A DNA stretch of 15,383 nt, taken from contig CAVKRN010000058.1 of the NCBI GenBank assembly GCA_963658695.1, forward strand, positions 1-15,383, read 5' to 3'. The notes beneath the pieces are model-generated. The model had not been told where the DNA came from and did not search any database. It saw nothing but the letters and a program-made list of their open reading frames with translations. The position numbers and the translations under genes were made by a program. The stretch is from CAG-791 sp963658695. Its GTDB lineage: Bacteria; Bacillota; Clostridia; Lachnospirales; Lachnospiraceae. Shown piece after piece: positions 7,041-14,207 of this stretch (within the stretch, counting starts at the first letter, position 1; each line of letters opens with the position of its first letter).

Positions 7041-8966
7041 ATGGCAGAAAGTACGCAGTATAACGCCTCCAGCATCCGGGTGCTGGAGGGACTCGAGGCA
7101 GTCCGCACAAGACCCGGTATGTATATCGGCAGCACATCCACGAGAGGTTTAAATCACCTGATCTATGAGATTGTGGATAACTCCGTAGACGAACACCTGG
7201 CAGGCTTTTGCGATACCATAAAGGTTACGCTGGAGGCAGACGGCTCCTGCACTGTGGCCGACAACGGACGCGGAATCCCCATCGACATGCACGAAAAGGG
7301 CGTGTCCGCGGAGCGCGTCGTTTTCACAACGCTCCATGCCGGCGGCAAGTTCGACAATAAGGCGTATGCAACCTCCGGCGGTCTCCACGGCGTCGGATCT
7401 TCTGTCGTGAACGCGCTTTCGGAGCACATGACCGTACAGGTGCAAAAGGGCGGAATGGTCTATGAGGACCGCTACCGGCAGGGCATTCCGGATCAGGAGC
7501 TAGTCGATGGGCTGCTTCCGGTGGTCGGCAAGGCCAAGACCAGCGGCACAACCATCAATTTCCTCCCGGATCCGACTATTTTCGAAAAGACAAGGTTCAA
7601 AGAGGAGGACATCAAGTCCCGCCTGCATGAGACAACCTACTTAAATCCGAAGCTCACCATCATTTATGAAGACAAGCGGCCGGGGAGTGAGGATCAGCAG
7701 ATCTATCACGAACCGGACGGCATTGCCGGTTTTGTGCGCGAGCTGAATAAGTCCGATGAGACAGTGACGGACGTCATCTATTTCAGCGGGCAGTATGAGA
7801 ACATTCAGGTGGAGTGCGCCTTTCAGTATATCCGTGATTTCCGGGAGGAGATCATGGGCTTTTGCAACAATATTTACAATTCCGAAGGCGGTACGCACCT
7901 GACCGGCTTTAAGACCGCCTTTACCCAGGTGATCAACGGCTATGCAAGAGAGCTGGGGACCCTCAAGGAAAAGGATGTCAACTACACCGGAGCCGATGTG
8001 CGAAACGGCATGACCGCGGTCATTGCCATCAAACACCCGGATCCTCGCTTTGAAGGACAGACCAAGACCAAGCTGGACAACCCGGACGCCTCCAAGGCGG
8101 TTTCCCAGGTTACAACGGATGAAACCACCCACTATTTTGACCGGAATTTGGAGCAGCTAAAGGCCGTGATCGAATGCGCCGAGCGGGCGGCCAAGATCCG
8201 CAAGTCCGAGGCCAAGGCCAAGACGAACATGCTGGTGCGGCCGAGGTTCTCCTTTGATTCCAACGGAAAGCTCTCCAACTGCGAATCCAGAGATGCATCC
8301 AAGTGTGAAATCTTTATCGTCGAGGGCGATTCCGCCGGTGGCTCTGCCAAGATGGCAAGAAACCGGATGTTCCAGGCCATTCTCCCCATTCGAGGCAAGA
8401 TTCTCAACGTAGAGAAAGCCTCCATGGACAAGGTGCTGGCCAATGCGGAGATCAAGTCCATGATCAATGCCTTCGGATGCGGCTTTTCCGAAGGCTACGG
8501 ACAGGATTTTGACATCACCAAGCTCCGGTATGACAAGATCATTATCATGGCCGATGCCGACGTGGATGGAGCGCATATTTCCACGCTCCTTTTGACCTTG
8601 TTCTACCGGTTTATGCCGGATCTGATCTACGAGGGGCATATATATGTCGCCATGCCTCCCTTGTATAAGGTGGTGCCCAAAAAGAAGGGGGAGGAGGGCG
8701 AATACCTCTACGACGATGCGGCACTGGCCAAATACCGGAAAACCCATTCCGGATTTACACTCCAGCGCTACAAGGGTCTTGGTGAGATGGACCCTGCCCA
8801 GCTGTGGGAGACGACACTGGATCCGGCCAGGAGACGTCTGCGCAAGATTCAGATCGACGACGGACGCATGGCGTCGGAGATGACCGGACTTTTGATGGGA
8901 ACCGATGTTCCGCCCAGACGCGATTATATTCATGCACATGCCACCGATGCAGAGCTGGATGTGTAA
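7041..8966 (+). CDS. Type IIA DNA topoisomerase B subunit (GyrB/ParE family)
   Basis: The ATPase and metal-binding half of a DNA gyrase or topoisomerase IV, 641 residues, a normal length for Gram-positive members. In order: GHKL ATPase with YEIVDNSVDE (Glu43, Asn47), ADNGRGIP (Asp74) and LHGVGSS (115-121); the transducer with QTKTKL (340-345), whose Lys contacts ATP; the TOPRIM domain with EGDSAGGSA (428-436) and the metal-binding DADVDG (505-510); LQRYKGLGEM (574-583); and the LMGTDVPPRRDYI tail ending in ELDV. The TOPRIM text (KILNVEKA, AFGCG) leans towards GyrB rather than ParE. The start ATG 7041 follows GAGGAA (7031-7036). It lies 50 bases after degV and 71 before the A subunit. Most Clostridia keep gyrBA near dnaA; this pair sits in a recG-coaD neighbourhood, so it could be a second, topoisomerase IV-like enzyme. 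Sequence alone does not settle gyrase versus topoisomerase IV. Confidence 0.9.
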   Translation: MAESTQYNASSIRVLEGLEAVRTRPGMYIGSTSTRGLNHLIYEIVDNSVDEHLAGFCDTIKVTLEADGSCTVADNGRGIPIDMHEKGVSAERVVFTTLHAGGKFDNKAYATSGGLHGVGSSVVNALSEHMTVQVQKGGMVYEDRYRQGIPDQELVDGLLPVVGKAKTSGTTINFLPDPTIFEKTRFKEEDIKSRLHETTYLNPKLTIIYEDKRPGSEDQQIYHEPDGIAGFVRELNKSDETVTDVIYFSGQYENIQVECAFQYIRDFREEIMGFCNNIYNSEGGTHLTGFKTAFTQVINGYARELGTLKEKDVNYTGADVRNGMTAVIAIKHPDPRFEGQTKTKLDNPDASKAVSQVTTDETTHYFDRNLEQLKAVIECAERAAKIRKSEAKAKTNMLVRPRFSFDSNGKLSNCESRDASKCEIFIVEGDSAGGSAKMARNRMFQAILPIRGKILNVEKASMDKVLANAEIKSMINAFGCGFSEGYGQDFDITKLRYDKIIIMADADVDGAHISTLLLTLFYRFMPDLIYEGHIYVAMPPLYKVVPKKKGEEGEYLYDDAALAKYRKTHSGFTLQRYKGLGEMDPAQLWETTLDPARRRLRKIQIDDGRMASEMTGLLMGTDVPPRRDYIHAHATDAELDV

Positions 8967-9025
8967 CGGTTTGCACTGCCAATTTCAATCATGAATAGGT
9001 CTGAATGCGGCGCTGAACCGTTACA
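8962..9025 (+). promoter_or_regulatory. Inverted arms bracketing the topoisomerase B-A junction
   Basis: TGTAACGGTT (8962-8971) and AACCGTTACA (9016-9025) are perfect 10-bp inverse complements. The left arm contains the stop codon of the B subunit gene. The right arm ends directly before AGAGGA (9026-9031), the A subunit's ribosome binding site. In the transcript they would fold the 44-base spacer into a loop and place the A ribosome site at the foot of a stem next to the terminating ribosome. Type of control is inference. Confidence 0.45.
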
Positions 9026-9037
9026 AGAGGATTTTAT

Positions 9038-11296
9038 ATGGCGAGAAAACCAATTACCGAGACAATTGAAGAGCAGATCATCCCCAGCGAGTATTCGGAG
9101 CTGATGCAAAAGTCCTACATCGACTATGCGATGTCAGTCATCATCAGCCGCGCGCTTCCGGATATCCGGGATGGCCTAAAGCCTGTTCAGCGCCGCGTTC
9201 TCTACGACATGTCCGAGCTTGGCATTCACCATGACGGCGCGTACCGCAAGTCTGCCCGCATTGTCGGCGATACCATGGGTAAATACCATCCCCACGGCGA
9301 TTCCTCCATCTACGATTCACTGGTGGTGATGGCACAGGACTTTAAGAAGGAGCTCCCTTTGGTCGACGGCCACGGGAACTTCGGAACCATCGAGGGTGAC
9401 TCTGCCGCAGCTATGCGTTACACGGAGGCAAGGCTTCAGAAGATCACCGAGGAAGGTCTTTTGGCGGACCTTGACAAGGACGTCGTGGACTTTGTCCCGA
9501 ACTTTGATGAGACGGAGAAGGAGCCGTCGGTCCTGCCGGCCATGTTCCCCAACTTTCTTATCAACGGATCGGAAGGCATCGCCGTCGGTATGGCGACATC
9601 CACGCCGACCCACAATGCGGCTGAGGCCATCGATGCCGAAATTGCACTATTGGAGGATCCGCAGGCAACCACAAGAGACCTGATGCGGTATGTAAAGGGC
9701 CCGGATTTTCCCACCGGCGGCATTGTTGTCAACAAAAACGACCTGCCGGCCATCTATGAATCCGGACAGGGTAAAATCCGTCTGCGCGGCAAAGTGGAGA
9801 TTGAAAAGGGAAAATCCGGCCATATTCAACTTGTCGTGACGGAGATTCCCTATACCATGATCGGCTCCGGCATTGCTAAATTCCTGCAGGATGTGGCCGC
9901 TCTGTATGAGAACAAGATTACGTCGGACATCATCGACATCTCCAACCAGTCCTCGAAGGAGGGTATTCGCATCGTCATCGAGCTTAAAAAGGACACGGAT
10001 GTCGAGAACTTCAAGGCGCTCCTGTACAAGAAGACCAAGCTCGAGGACACCTTCGGCGTGAACATGCTGGCCATCAAGGATGGGCGGCCAGAGACACTCT
10101 CCCTTCGTGACGTTTTGCAGGCGAACATCGATTTTGCCTTCGAAGTCACCAGGCGCAAGTACGAAACGATGCTTGCCAAGGAGCAGGAAAAGCGGGAGAT
10201 TCAGGAGGGCCTCATCAAGGCCTGCAACGTCATTGACCTCATCATCGAAATCATCCGCGGCTCCGATTCCACCCAGCAGGCTAAAAAGTGCCTGGTGGAG
10301 GGAGCAACGGAAGGGATCCGGTTCAAAACAAGGGAGTCTGCGGTGATGGCGGCGCAGCTTGGCTTTACGCCGCGGCAGGCCGATGCCATCTTAGAGCTGC
10401 GTCTTCGCAAGCTCGTCGGTTTGGAAATCAATGCCCTTTTGAAGGAGCATGAAGAGACAGTAGCTAATATCTACCGGTATGAGGATATTCTGGAGCAGAA
10501 AAGCTCCATGACAAGAGTCATCCGGGATGAGCTGACCCGTTTCAAAAAAGAGTTTTCTGCGCCGCGTAAAACTGAGATGATCCAGGGCGAGGAAGCGGTA
10601 TACGTTAAGCCGGAGGAGGAAGAAACCAAGGTCATGTTCGTCATGGACCGCTTCGGCTATGCTAAGACCATCGACCTTGCAACCTACGAGCGGAATCGGG
10701 AAACGGTGGAAAGTGACTACAAGGTTCACTTTGACTGTTCCAATCTGGGCAGGGTGTGTGTGTTCACCGATACCGGCATGATGCACACGGTGAAGGTCAG
10801 TGATCTTCCGATGACCAAGCTCAAGGAAAAGGGACGTCCCATCGACAATGTGTGCAAATTTGATTCGGCGAAAGAAAATGTGGTATATATCACCAATCAG
10901 AGTGAGCTGAATTTGTACCGTCTTGTATTTGTGACGGCGCAGGGCTATGTTAAGATGGTTAGCGGCGGAGAGTTTGACGTGACGCGCCTGACCATTCAGG
11001 CGGCCAAGCTTGAAGACGATGACCGGCTGGTGATGGTGCATGCGGTGACCGATCAGAATGCACTGGTGCTGCGGACAAAGGAAGGATTTTTCCTCAAATA
11101 CGCGCTGGACGAGGTGCCGGAGCAGAAGAAAAACGCAAGAGGCGTGAAGGGCATCAAGCTCTCGTCCAAGGATGAAGTGGAGGATGCCTGGGTATTACGG
11201 CCCGGGGAAAATAACACCGTGATCTACCATGACCGCGAGGTGGATCTGAATCATTTAAAGTCCACGGCCCGCGGCGGAAAAGGGACGAAGAAGTAA
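9038..11296 (+). CDS. Type IIA DNA topoisomerase A subunit (GyrA/ParC family)
   Basis: The DNA breakage-reunion subunit, 752 residues. RALPDIRDGLKPVQRR and the active-site helix GDTMGKYHPHGDSSIYD come first; the catalytic pair is Arg127-Tyr128 in AAAMRYTEARL. Ser89 and Asp93 occupy the E. coli GyrA Ser83 and Asp87 positions, so the usual quinolone-sensitive residues are kept. The tower and coiled-coil segment ends near residue 510. The C-terminal wrapping domain (520-752) has about five recognisable blade units, for example VMFVMDRFGYAKTI, VCVFTDTGMMHTV, LVFVTAQGYVKMV and ALVLRTKEGFFLKY. The canonical GyrA-box (QRRGGKG) is absent from the first blade, while the last residues are STARGGKGTKK. 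NFGTIEGDSAAAMRY is gyrase-like, but the missing box and short C-terminal domain suggest topoisomerase IV-like or reduced supercoiling activity. Start ATG 9038 follows AGAGGA. It pairs with the B subunit upstream; rsmD follows after 81 bases. Confidence 0.9.
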   Translation: MARKPITETIEEQIIPSEYSELMQKSYIDYAMSVIISRALPDIRDGLKPVQRRVLYDMSELGIHHDGAYRKSARIVGDTMGKYHPHGDSSIYDSLVVMAQDFKKELPLVDGHGNFGTIEGDSAAAMRYTEARLQKITEEGLLADLDKDVVDFVPNFDETEKEPSVLPAMFPNFLINGSEGIAVGMATSTPTHNAAEAIDAEIALLEDPQATTRDLMRYVKGPDFPTGGIVVNKNDLPAIYESGQGKIRLRGKVEIEKGKSGHIQLVVTEIPYTMIGSGIAKFLQDVAALYENKITSDIIDISNQSSKEGIRIVIELKKDTDVENFKALLYKKTKLEDTFGVNMLAIKDGRPETLSLRDVLQANIDFAFEVTRRKYETMLAKEQEKREIQEGLIKACNVIDLIIEIIRGSDSTQQAKKCLVEGATEGIRFKTRESAVMAAQLGFTPRQADAILELRLRKLVGLEINALLKEHEETVANIYRYEDILEQKSSMTRVIRDELTRFKKEFSAPRKTEMIQGEEAVYVKPEEEETKVMFVMDRFGYAKTIDLATYERNRETVESDYKVHFDCSNLGRVCVFTDTGMMHTVKVSDLPMTKLKEKGRPIDNVCKFDSAKENVVYITNQSELNLYRLVFVTAQGYVKMVSGGEFDVTRLTIQAAKLEDDDRLVMVHAVTDQNALVLRTKEGFFLKYALDEVPEQKKNARGVKGIKLSSKDEVEDAWVLRPGENNTVIYHDREVDLNHLKSTARGGKGTKK

Positions 11297-11377
11297 AACG
11301 GAACTATTCGGAAGAGCTTGATGTACTGGCTATTTTGCATAGGCAGATACAACAGATTCAGATATAAGGAGTAAAAC

Positions 11378-11926
11378 ATGAGAGTAATCGCCGGGACGGC
11401 ACGGAGCATGCCGCTGATGGTGCCGGAGGGGATGGACACCAGACCCACGCAGGATATTATCAAAGAAACATTGTTTAACATCATTCAGTTTGATGTGCCG
11501 GGATGCGTATTTCTGGACCTTTGTGCCGGAAGCGGTTCCATCGGCATCGAGGCTCTTTCCCGCGGAGCTAAGAAGGCGTATCTGGTGGAAAGCGGGAAGA
11601 CCGCGGCAGCCTGCATTCAGGCCAATCTCCACAAGACGCATTTTGAGGAAAACGGCGTCCTTTTGAAGATGGATGTTATGAATGCGCTGCATCACATCCA
11701 TGAGAAGGCGGCGGATATCATCTACCTGGATCCACCCTACCAAAGCGATACCTGCCGGCGGGTGCTGACAGCACTGGATGATATGCCCTATGTAACAGAG
11801 GACACGATGATCATTGTGGAGACGGCTCTGGATACCGATTTCTCCTTCCTGGAGGAAACGGGACTGCAAATCGTCCGGGAAAAGGATTATCGTTCCCAGC
11901 GTCATCTGTTTATTCGTAAAAAGTAG
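11378..11926 (+). CDS. rsmD: 16S rRNA (guanine966-N2)-methyltransferase RsmD
   Basis: RsmD uses S-adenosylmethionine to methylate N2 of G966 in 16S rRNA on the assembling small subunit. The 182-residue protein has the family start MRVIAGTARS, the RPTQDIIKETLFNII segment (22-36), the SAM-binding loop LDLCAGSGSIGIEALSRGA (46-64), the acidic residue binding the ribose (VES, 70-72) and the catalytic DPPY motif (118-121). AAGGAG (11366-11371) lies 6 bases before the ATG. It is followed by coaD, a pairing conserved widely in bacteria. The 81-base gap after the topoisomerase gene has no clear terminator or promoter, so it is probably read from the upstream transcript. Confidence 0.94.
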   Translation: MRVIAGTARSMPLMVPEGMDTRPTQDIIKETLFNIIQFDVPGCVFLDLCAGSGSIGIEALSRGAKKAYLVESGKTAAACIQANLHKTHFEENGVLLKMDVMNALHHIHEKAADIIYLDPPYQSDTCRRVLTALDDMPYVTEDTMIIVETALDTDFSFLEETGLQIVREKDYRSQRHLFIRKK

Positions 11927-11934
11927 CGGTAACG

Positions 11935-11967
11935 GCTTCGCATCCTTGCCCACGGCAGGTGCGGAGC
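11935..11967 (+). promoter_or_regulatory. Strong hairpin between rsmD and coaD
   Basis: GCTTCGCATCC (11935-11945) pairs with GGTGCGGAGC (11958-11967) with one bulged T and one U-G pair; inside, TGCC (11947-11950), loop CAC, GGCA (11954-11957) continues the stem. No T run follows. GTAAC (11929-11933) and GTTAC (near 11980-11984) could close it further. It may be a processing or mRNA-stability element; it is unlikely to be a terminator. Confidence 0.4.
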
Positions 11968-12009
11968 GGGTAGCAGAATTGTTACAATTATCAGAAGATG
12001 AGGCAAGCC

Positions 12010-12504
12010 ATGATTAAGGCAATCTATCCGGGCAGCTTTGACCCGGTGACCTTCGGACATCTTGACGTCATCCGCCGGGCCTCCCGGATGTTTGACGAGG
12101 TGATCGTCTGCGTACTGGACAACAAGGCGAAGACTCCGTTGTTTTCAGTAGAGGAACGTGTTAAAATGCTACAGGATGTCACATCCGCAATGCCGAATAT
12201 TCGTGTGGATTCCTATTACGGACTCCTCATTGATTATGCCGAGAAGATGGATGCCCATGTGAGCATTCGCGGACTTCGCGCAGTGACGGATTTTGAATAT
12301 GAGCTGCAGATCGCGCAGACCAATAAGCTTCTCTCCAAGGGGAAGCTGGATACCGTGTTTCTGACGACCAGTCTGCAGTATGCATATCTTAGCTCCTCGA
12401 GTGTGAAGGAGATTGCCGCCTTTGGCGGTGACATCAGTGTGTGCGTACCACCGGAGGTAGAGCAGATGGTACGAGCTAAATACGATGGAGGCAGCCCGTT
12501 ATGA
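12010..12504 (+). CDS. coaD: Phosphopantetheine adenylyltransferase CoaD
   Basis: CoaD transfers AMP from ATP to 4'-phosphopantetheine, giving dephospho-CoA, the penultimate step of coenzyme A synthesis in the cytosol. The 164-residue chain begins IKAIYPGSFDPVTFGHLDVI with the nucleotidyltransferase TxGH motif (Thr14 to His17), then RGLRAVTDFEYELQIAQTN (88-106), the pantetheine and ATP-binding region, and YLSSSSVKEIAAFGG (126-140). ATG 12010 was chosen over ATG 11998 because GAGG (12000-12003) lies 6 bases upstream and CoaD proteins begin at this residue. The 3' end overlaps the next gene by four bases (ATGA), so the two are translationally coupled. All catalytic residues are present and the length is typical. 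Confidence 0.96.
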   Translation: MIKAIYPGSFDPVTFGHLDVIRRASRMFDEVIVCVLDNKAKTPLFSVEERVKMLQDVTSAMPNIRVDSYYGLLIDYAEKMDAHVSIRGLRAVTDFEYELQIAQTNKLLSKGKLDTVFLTTSLQYAYLSSSSVKEIAAFGGDISVCVPPEVEQMVRAKYDGGSPL

Positions 12505-13367
12505 GCAGCAACAAGATCGAACGCAAGATTGACGAAATCGAAGATTTCCTTGAAACCTGTAAATACAAGCCCCTTTCCAAGGACTATATTATGGTGAACC
12601 GGGAGAGAATCGACACGCTTGTGGAAGAGCTGCGGGATGTTATTCCGGATGAGGTCGCCAGATACCGGGAGGTGCTCGACCAGAAGGATGCCATCTTTGC
12701 GGATGCCAAGGATAAGGCTCAGGCACTGATTCAGAAGGCTACCGAGCAGATGAATCAGCAGATCAACGAAGAAGAGGTCATGAAGCAGGCCTATGAGCAG
12801 GCCGGGCAGATGGTTTCGGCGGCCAATCAGGAAGCGGCGGATACCACGCAGAAGGCAGCGGATCAGGCCAACGAAATGATCGCCACCGCGCAGGGGCAGG
12901 CAAACGACATCATGGCGCAGGCGCAGCAGCAGTCTACGGCGATGGTACAGGAGGCACAGAACCAGGCCCAGCAGATTGTCGCTTCGGCGTCCCAGCAGGT
13001 AACGGACTTTAATCAGCAGGCACAGTCCTATCTTGCGGATATGCTTGCTCATCTTGAAGAGCTGACGCAGAGTGTGATCAGCGATACTAATACGGTGTAT
13101 CAGTCTACGCTGCAGAGCATGAACTCGTATCTGCAGAACGTGCAGAACGACCGCAACGCGCTGGCGCAGCAGATGCAGGAGTCTGCCTATGCAAGGCAGC
13201 AGGCAACGGCCGTCGAGCAGCAGACTGCCAATCAGGCGGTGCAGGAAGCCGGTGCAATGGCCCAGGCAGCAGTTCTGGCCCAGCAGCAGGCTGCGGCAGA
13301 GGCAATGTCAGCAGAGACTGCGCAGGACGCAGCCGAGGAGGCTCCGTCACAGGAAAGCGACATGTAA
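12501..13367 (+). CDS. Gln/Ala-rich coiled-coil protein, DivIVA-like N-terminus, unknown function
   Basis: A 288-residue soluble protein with no signal peptide or membrane segment. Residues 1-66 (KIERKIDEIEDFLETCKYKP to VARYREVLDQKDAIF) are a charged helical head with a Lys-Pro hinge that recalls DivIVA/SepIVA-type proteins. Residues 67-240 are a long heptad-like helix extremely rich in Gln and Ala. The tail (about 245-288) is low-complexity Ala, Gln and Glu. Such sequences are often mis-annotated as ATP synthase or V-ATPase subunits because of composition; I see no support for that. It starts at ATG 12501, overlapping the coaD stop by four bases, and is closed by a strong terminator, making it the last gene of the run. 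DivIVA-like proteins near coaD are known in other Gram-positives, so a role in cell division or envelope growth is a reasonable guess, but only from context and shape. Confidence 0.75.
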   Translation: MSSNKIERKIDEIEDFLETCKYKPLSKDYIMVNRERIDTLVEELRDVIPDEVARYREVLDQKDAIFADAKDKAQALIQKATEQMNQQINEEEVMKQAYEQAGQMVSAANQEAADTTQKAADQANEMIATAQGQANDIMAQAQQQSTAMVQEAQNQAQQIVASASQQVTDFNQQAQSYLADMLAHLEELTQSVISDTNTVYQSTLQSMNSYLQNVQNDRNALAQQMQESAYARQQATAVEQQTANQAVQEAGAMAQAAVLAQQQAAAEAMSAETAQDAAEEAPSQESDM

Positions 13368-13414
13368 TACGCGGTGCGCTTCCTTGATGACCAATGATAG
13401 AAGAGTGACGCAGG

Positions 13415-13456
13415 GCGTCCGTTCATTCTGGAAAGAGGAATGGGCGGACGCTTTTT
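13415..13456 (+). terminator. Intrinsic terminator closing the degV-to-coiled-coil run
   Basis: GCGTCCGTTCATTC (13415-13428) pairs over 14 positions (two G-U pairs) with GAATGGGCGGACGC (13438-13451), loop of 9 bases, followed by TTTTT (13452-13456). It lies 47 bases after the coiled-coil gene's stop and is the only clear terminator after 3606 in the run. Confidence 0.9.
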
Positions 13457-13520
13457 GACACGCACCCTCAGAAAAAAGTTCTGCGTTAGGTGCTGAACAG
13501 ATACACGCAGAAGGAATGTT

Positions 13521-14099
13521 ATGCAAACGAATCGAAAGAAAACAGCAAAAGGCGATTACGGCTATCACAAAAGCCAGCGCACGAAGAAACTGATCCTCAC
13601 CGCAGTGTTATATCTGGCCGCGTTTTCCATGTATTTTGCAGCGAGAGGAATTCTGGGAACCAATCAGAACTGGTTCACCATTCTGGCCGTTCTGATTCTC
13701 CTTCCGGCGGCCAAGCAGACCGTGGCACTGATCATGCTGTTTCGTGCCGGTGACTGCCCGCAGGATGTGTATGCGGCAGTGGAGGAACATACGGGCTCAC
13801 TGGATCACGCGTATGAGCTGTACTTTACAACGGAGAAAAAGAACTTTAACATTCTGCACCTTGCGGTGGCCGGAAAGACCATTGCTGCCCTCACTCAGGA
13901 TCCCAAATGTGACTGCACGGCAGGGGAGCAGCATCTTCGCAAGATGCTGATGTCCAATGGCTTCCACGGCTATCAGGTAAAGATCTTCACGAGCCTTGCA
14001 TCGTATCTTACCCGGCTGGATCAGCTGCAGGATCTTGGCAGCGAGGAAGGCGCCGATCACGGTGCACTCTTTACGCTGCTGTACCGCATCAGTTTGTAA
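13521..14099 (+). CDS. Small membrane protein with two predicted helices, unknown function
   Basis: I do not recognise this 192-residue protein. A basic N-terminus (NRKKTAKGDYGYHKSQRTKK) is followed by two hydrophobic segments, about residues 24-41 and 52-73, separated by a short loop (GILGTNQNW). The remaining roughly 115 residues are soluble and mixed alpha/beta in look, with YELYFTTEKKNFNILHLAVAG (99-118) and a PKCDCTAG segment (128-135) holding two Cys two apart. By the positive-inside rule the N-terminus and the C-terminal domain would both be cytosolic. The ATG at 13521 follows AAGGAA (13511-13516). It stands between a strong terminator and the repeat that begins 5 bases after its stop, so it is probably transcribed alone. 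A TTGACA at 13455 overlaps the terminator T run, but no good -10 box is placed for it. Confidence 0.8.
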   Translation: MQTNRKKTAKGDYGYHKSQRTKKLILTAVLYLAAFSMYFAARGILGTNQNWFTILAVLILLPAAKQTVALIMLFRAGDCPQDVYAAVEEHTGSLDHAYELYFTTEKKNFNILHLAVAGKTIAALTQDPKCDCTAGEQHLRKMLMSNGFHGYQVKIFTSLASYLTRLDQLQDLGSEEGADHGALFTLLYRISL

Positions 14100-14103
14100 T
14101 TAT

Positions 14104-14191
14104 TAAGGAAATGCTGATTTAATCAGCATTTTCTTGGCAACCTCCGGCGGATCGCACGGATTTGCAAAGGAATTTGCTGCTTCGCAGCGCA
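14104..14191. repeat. 88-bp hairpin-bearing repeat, copy A
   Basis: This copy is 84/88 identical, without gaps, to 15289-15376. Module 1 is a near-perfect palindrome: AAGGAAATGCTGATT (14105-14119), central T, AATCAGCATTTTCTT (14121-14135), with one G-U pair. Module 2 (about 14138-14191) holds the GCACGGATTTGCAAA core and the small hairpin GCTGC-TTC-GCAGC. It starts 5 bases after the membrane protein's stop and ends 16 bases before the next gene's ATG. The hairpin followed by TTTTCTT could act as a weak terminator in either direction. TTGTAA (14094) and TTTAAT (14118) with an 18-base gap could be a promoter overlapping the palindrome. Confidence 0.85.
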
Positions 14192-14207
14192 CGATAGGAA
14201 TCAATCC

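Noticed and set aside
9038..9335. Possible quinolone-resistance change in the topoisomerase A subunit
   Set aside because: Ser89 and Asp93 keep the sensitive-type residues at the key positions.
12234..13052. Minus-strand frame of 272 codons, Leu/Arg-rich
   Set aside because: It is the antisense of the Gln-codon-rich coiled-coil gene (CAG read backwards gives CTG, Leu); it has no start context or domain.
12501..13367. Calling the coiled-coil protein an ATP synthase or V-ATPase subunit
   Set aside because: The similarity would rest only on Ala/Gln/Glu-rich coiled-coil composition; there is no membrane anchor or other ATPase gene nearby.
13455..13483. Consensus -35 TTGACA before the membrane protein gene
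   Set aside because: No acceptable -10 box occurs 16-19 bases downstream, and the hexamer overlaps a terminator T run.
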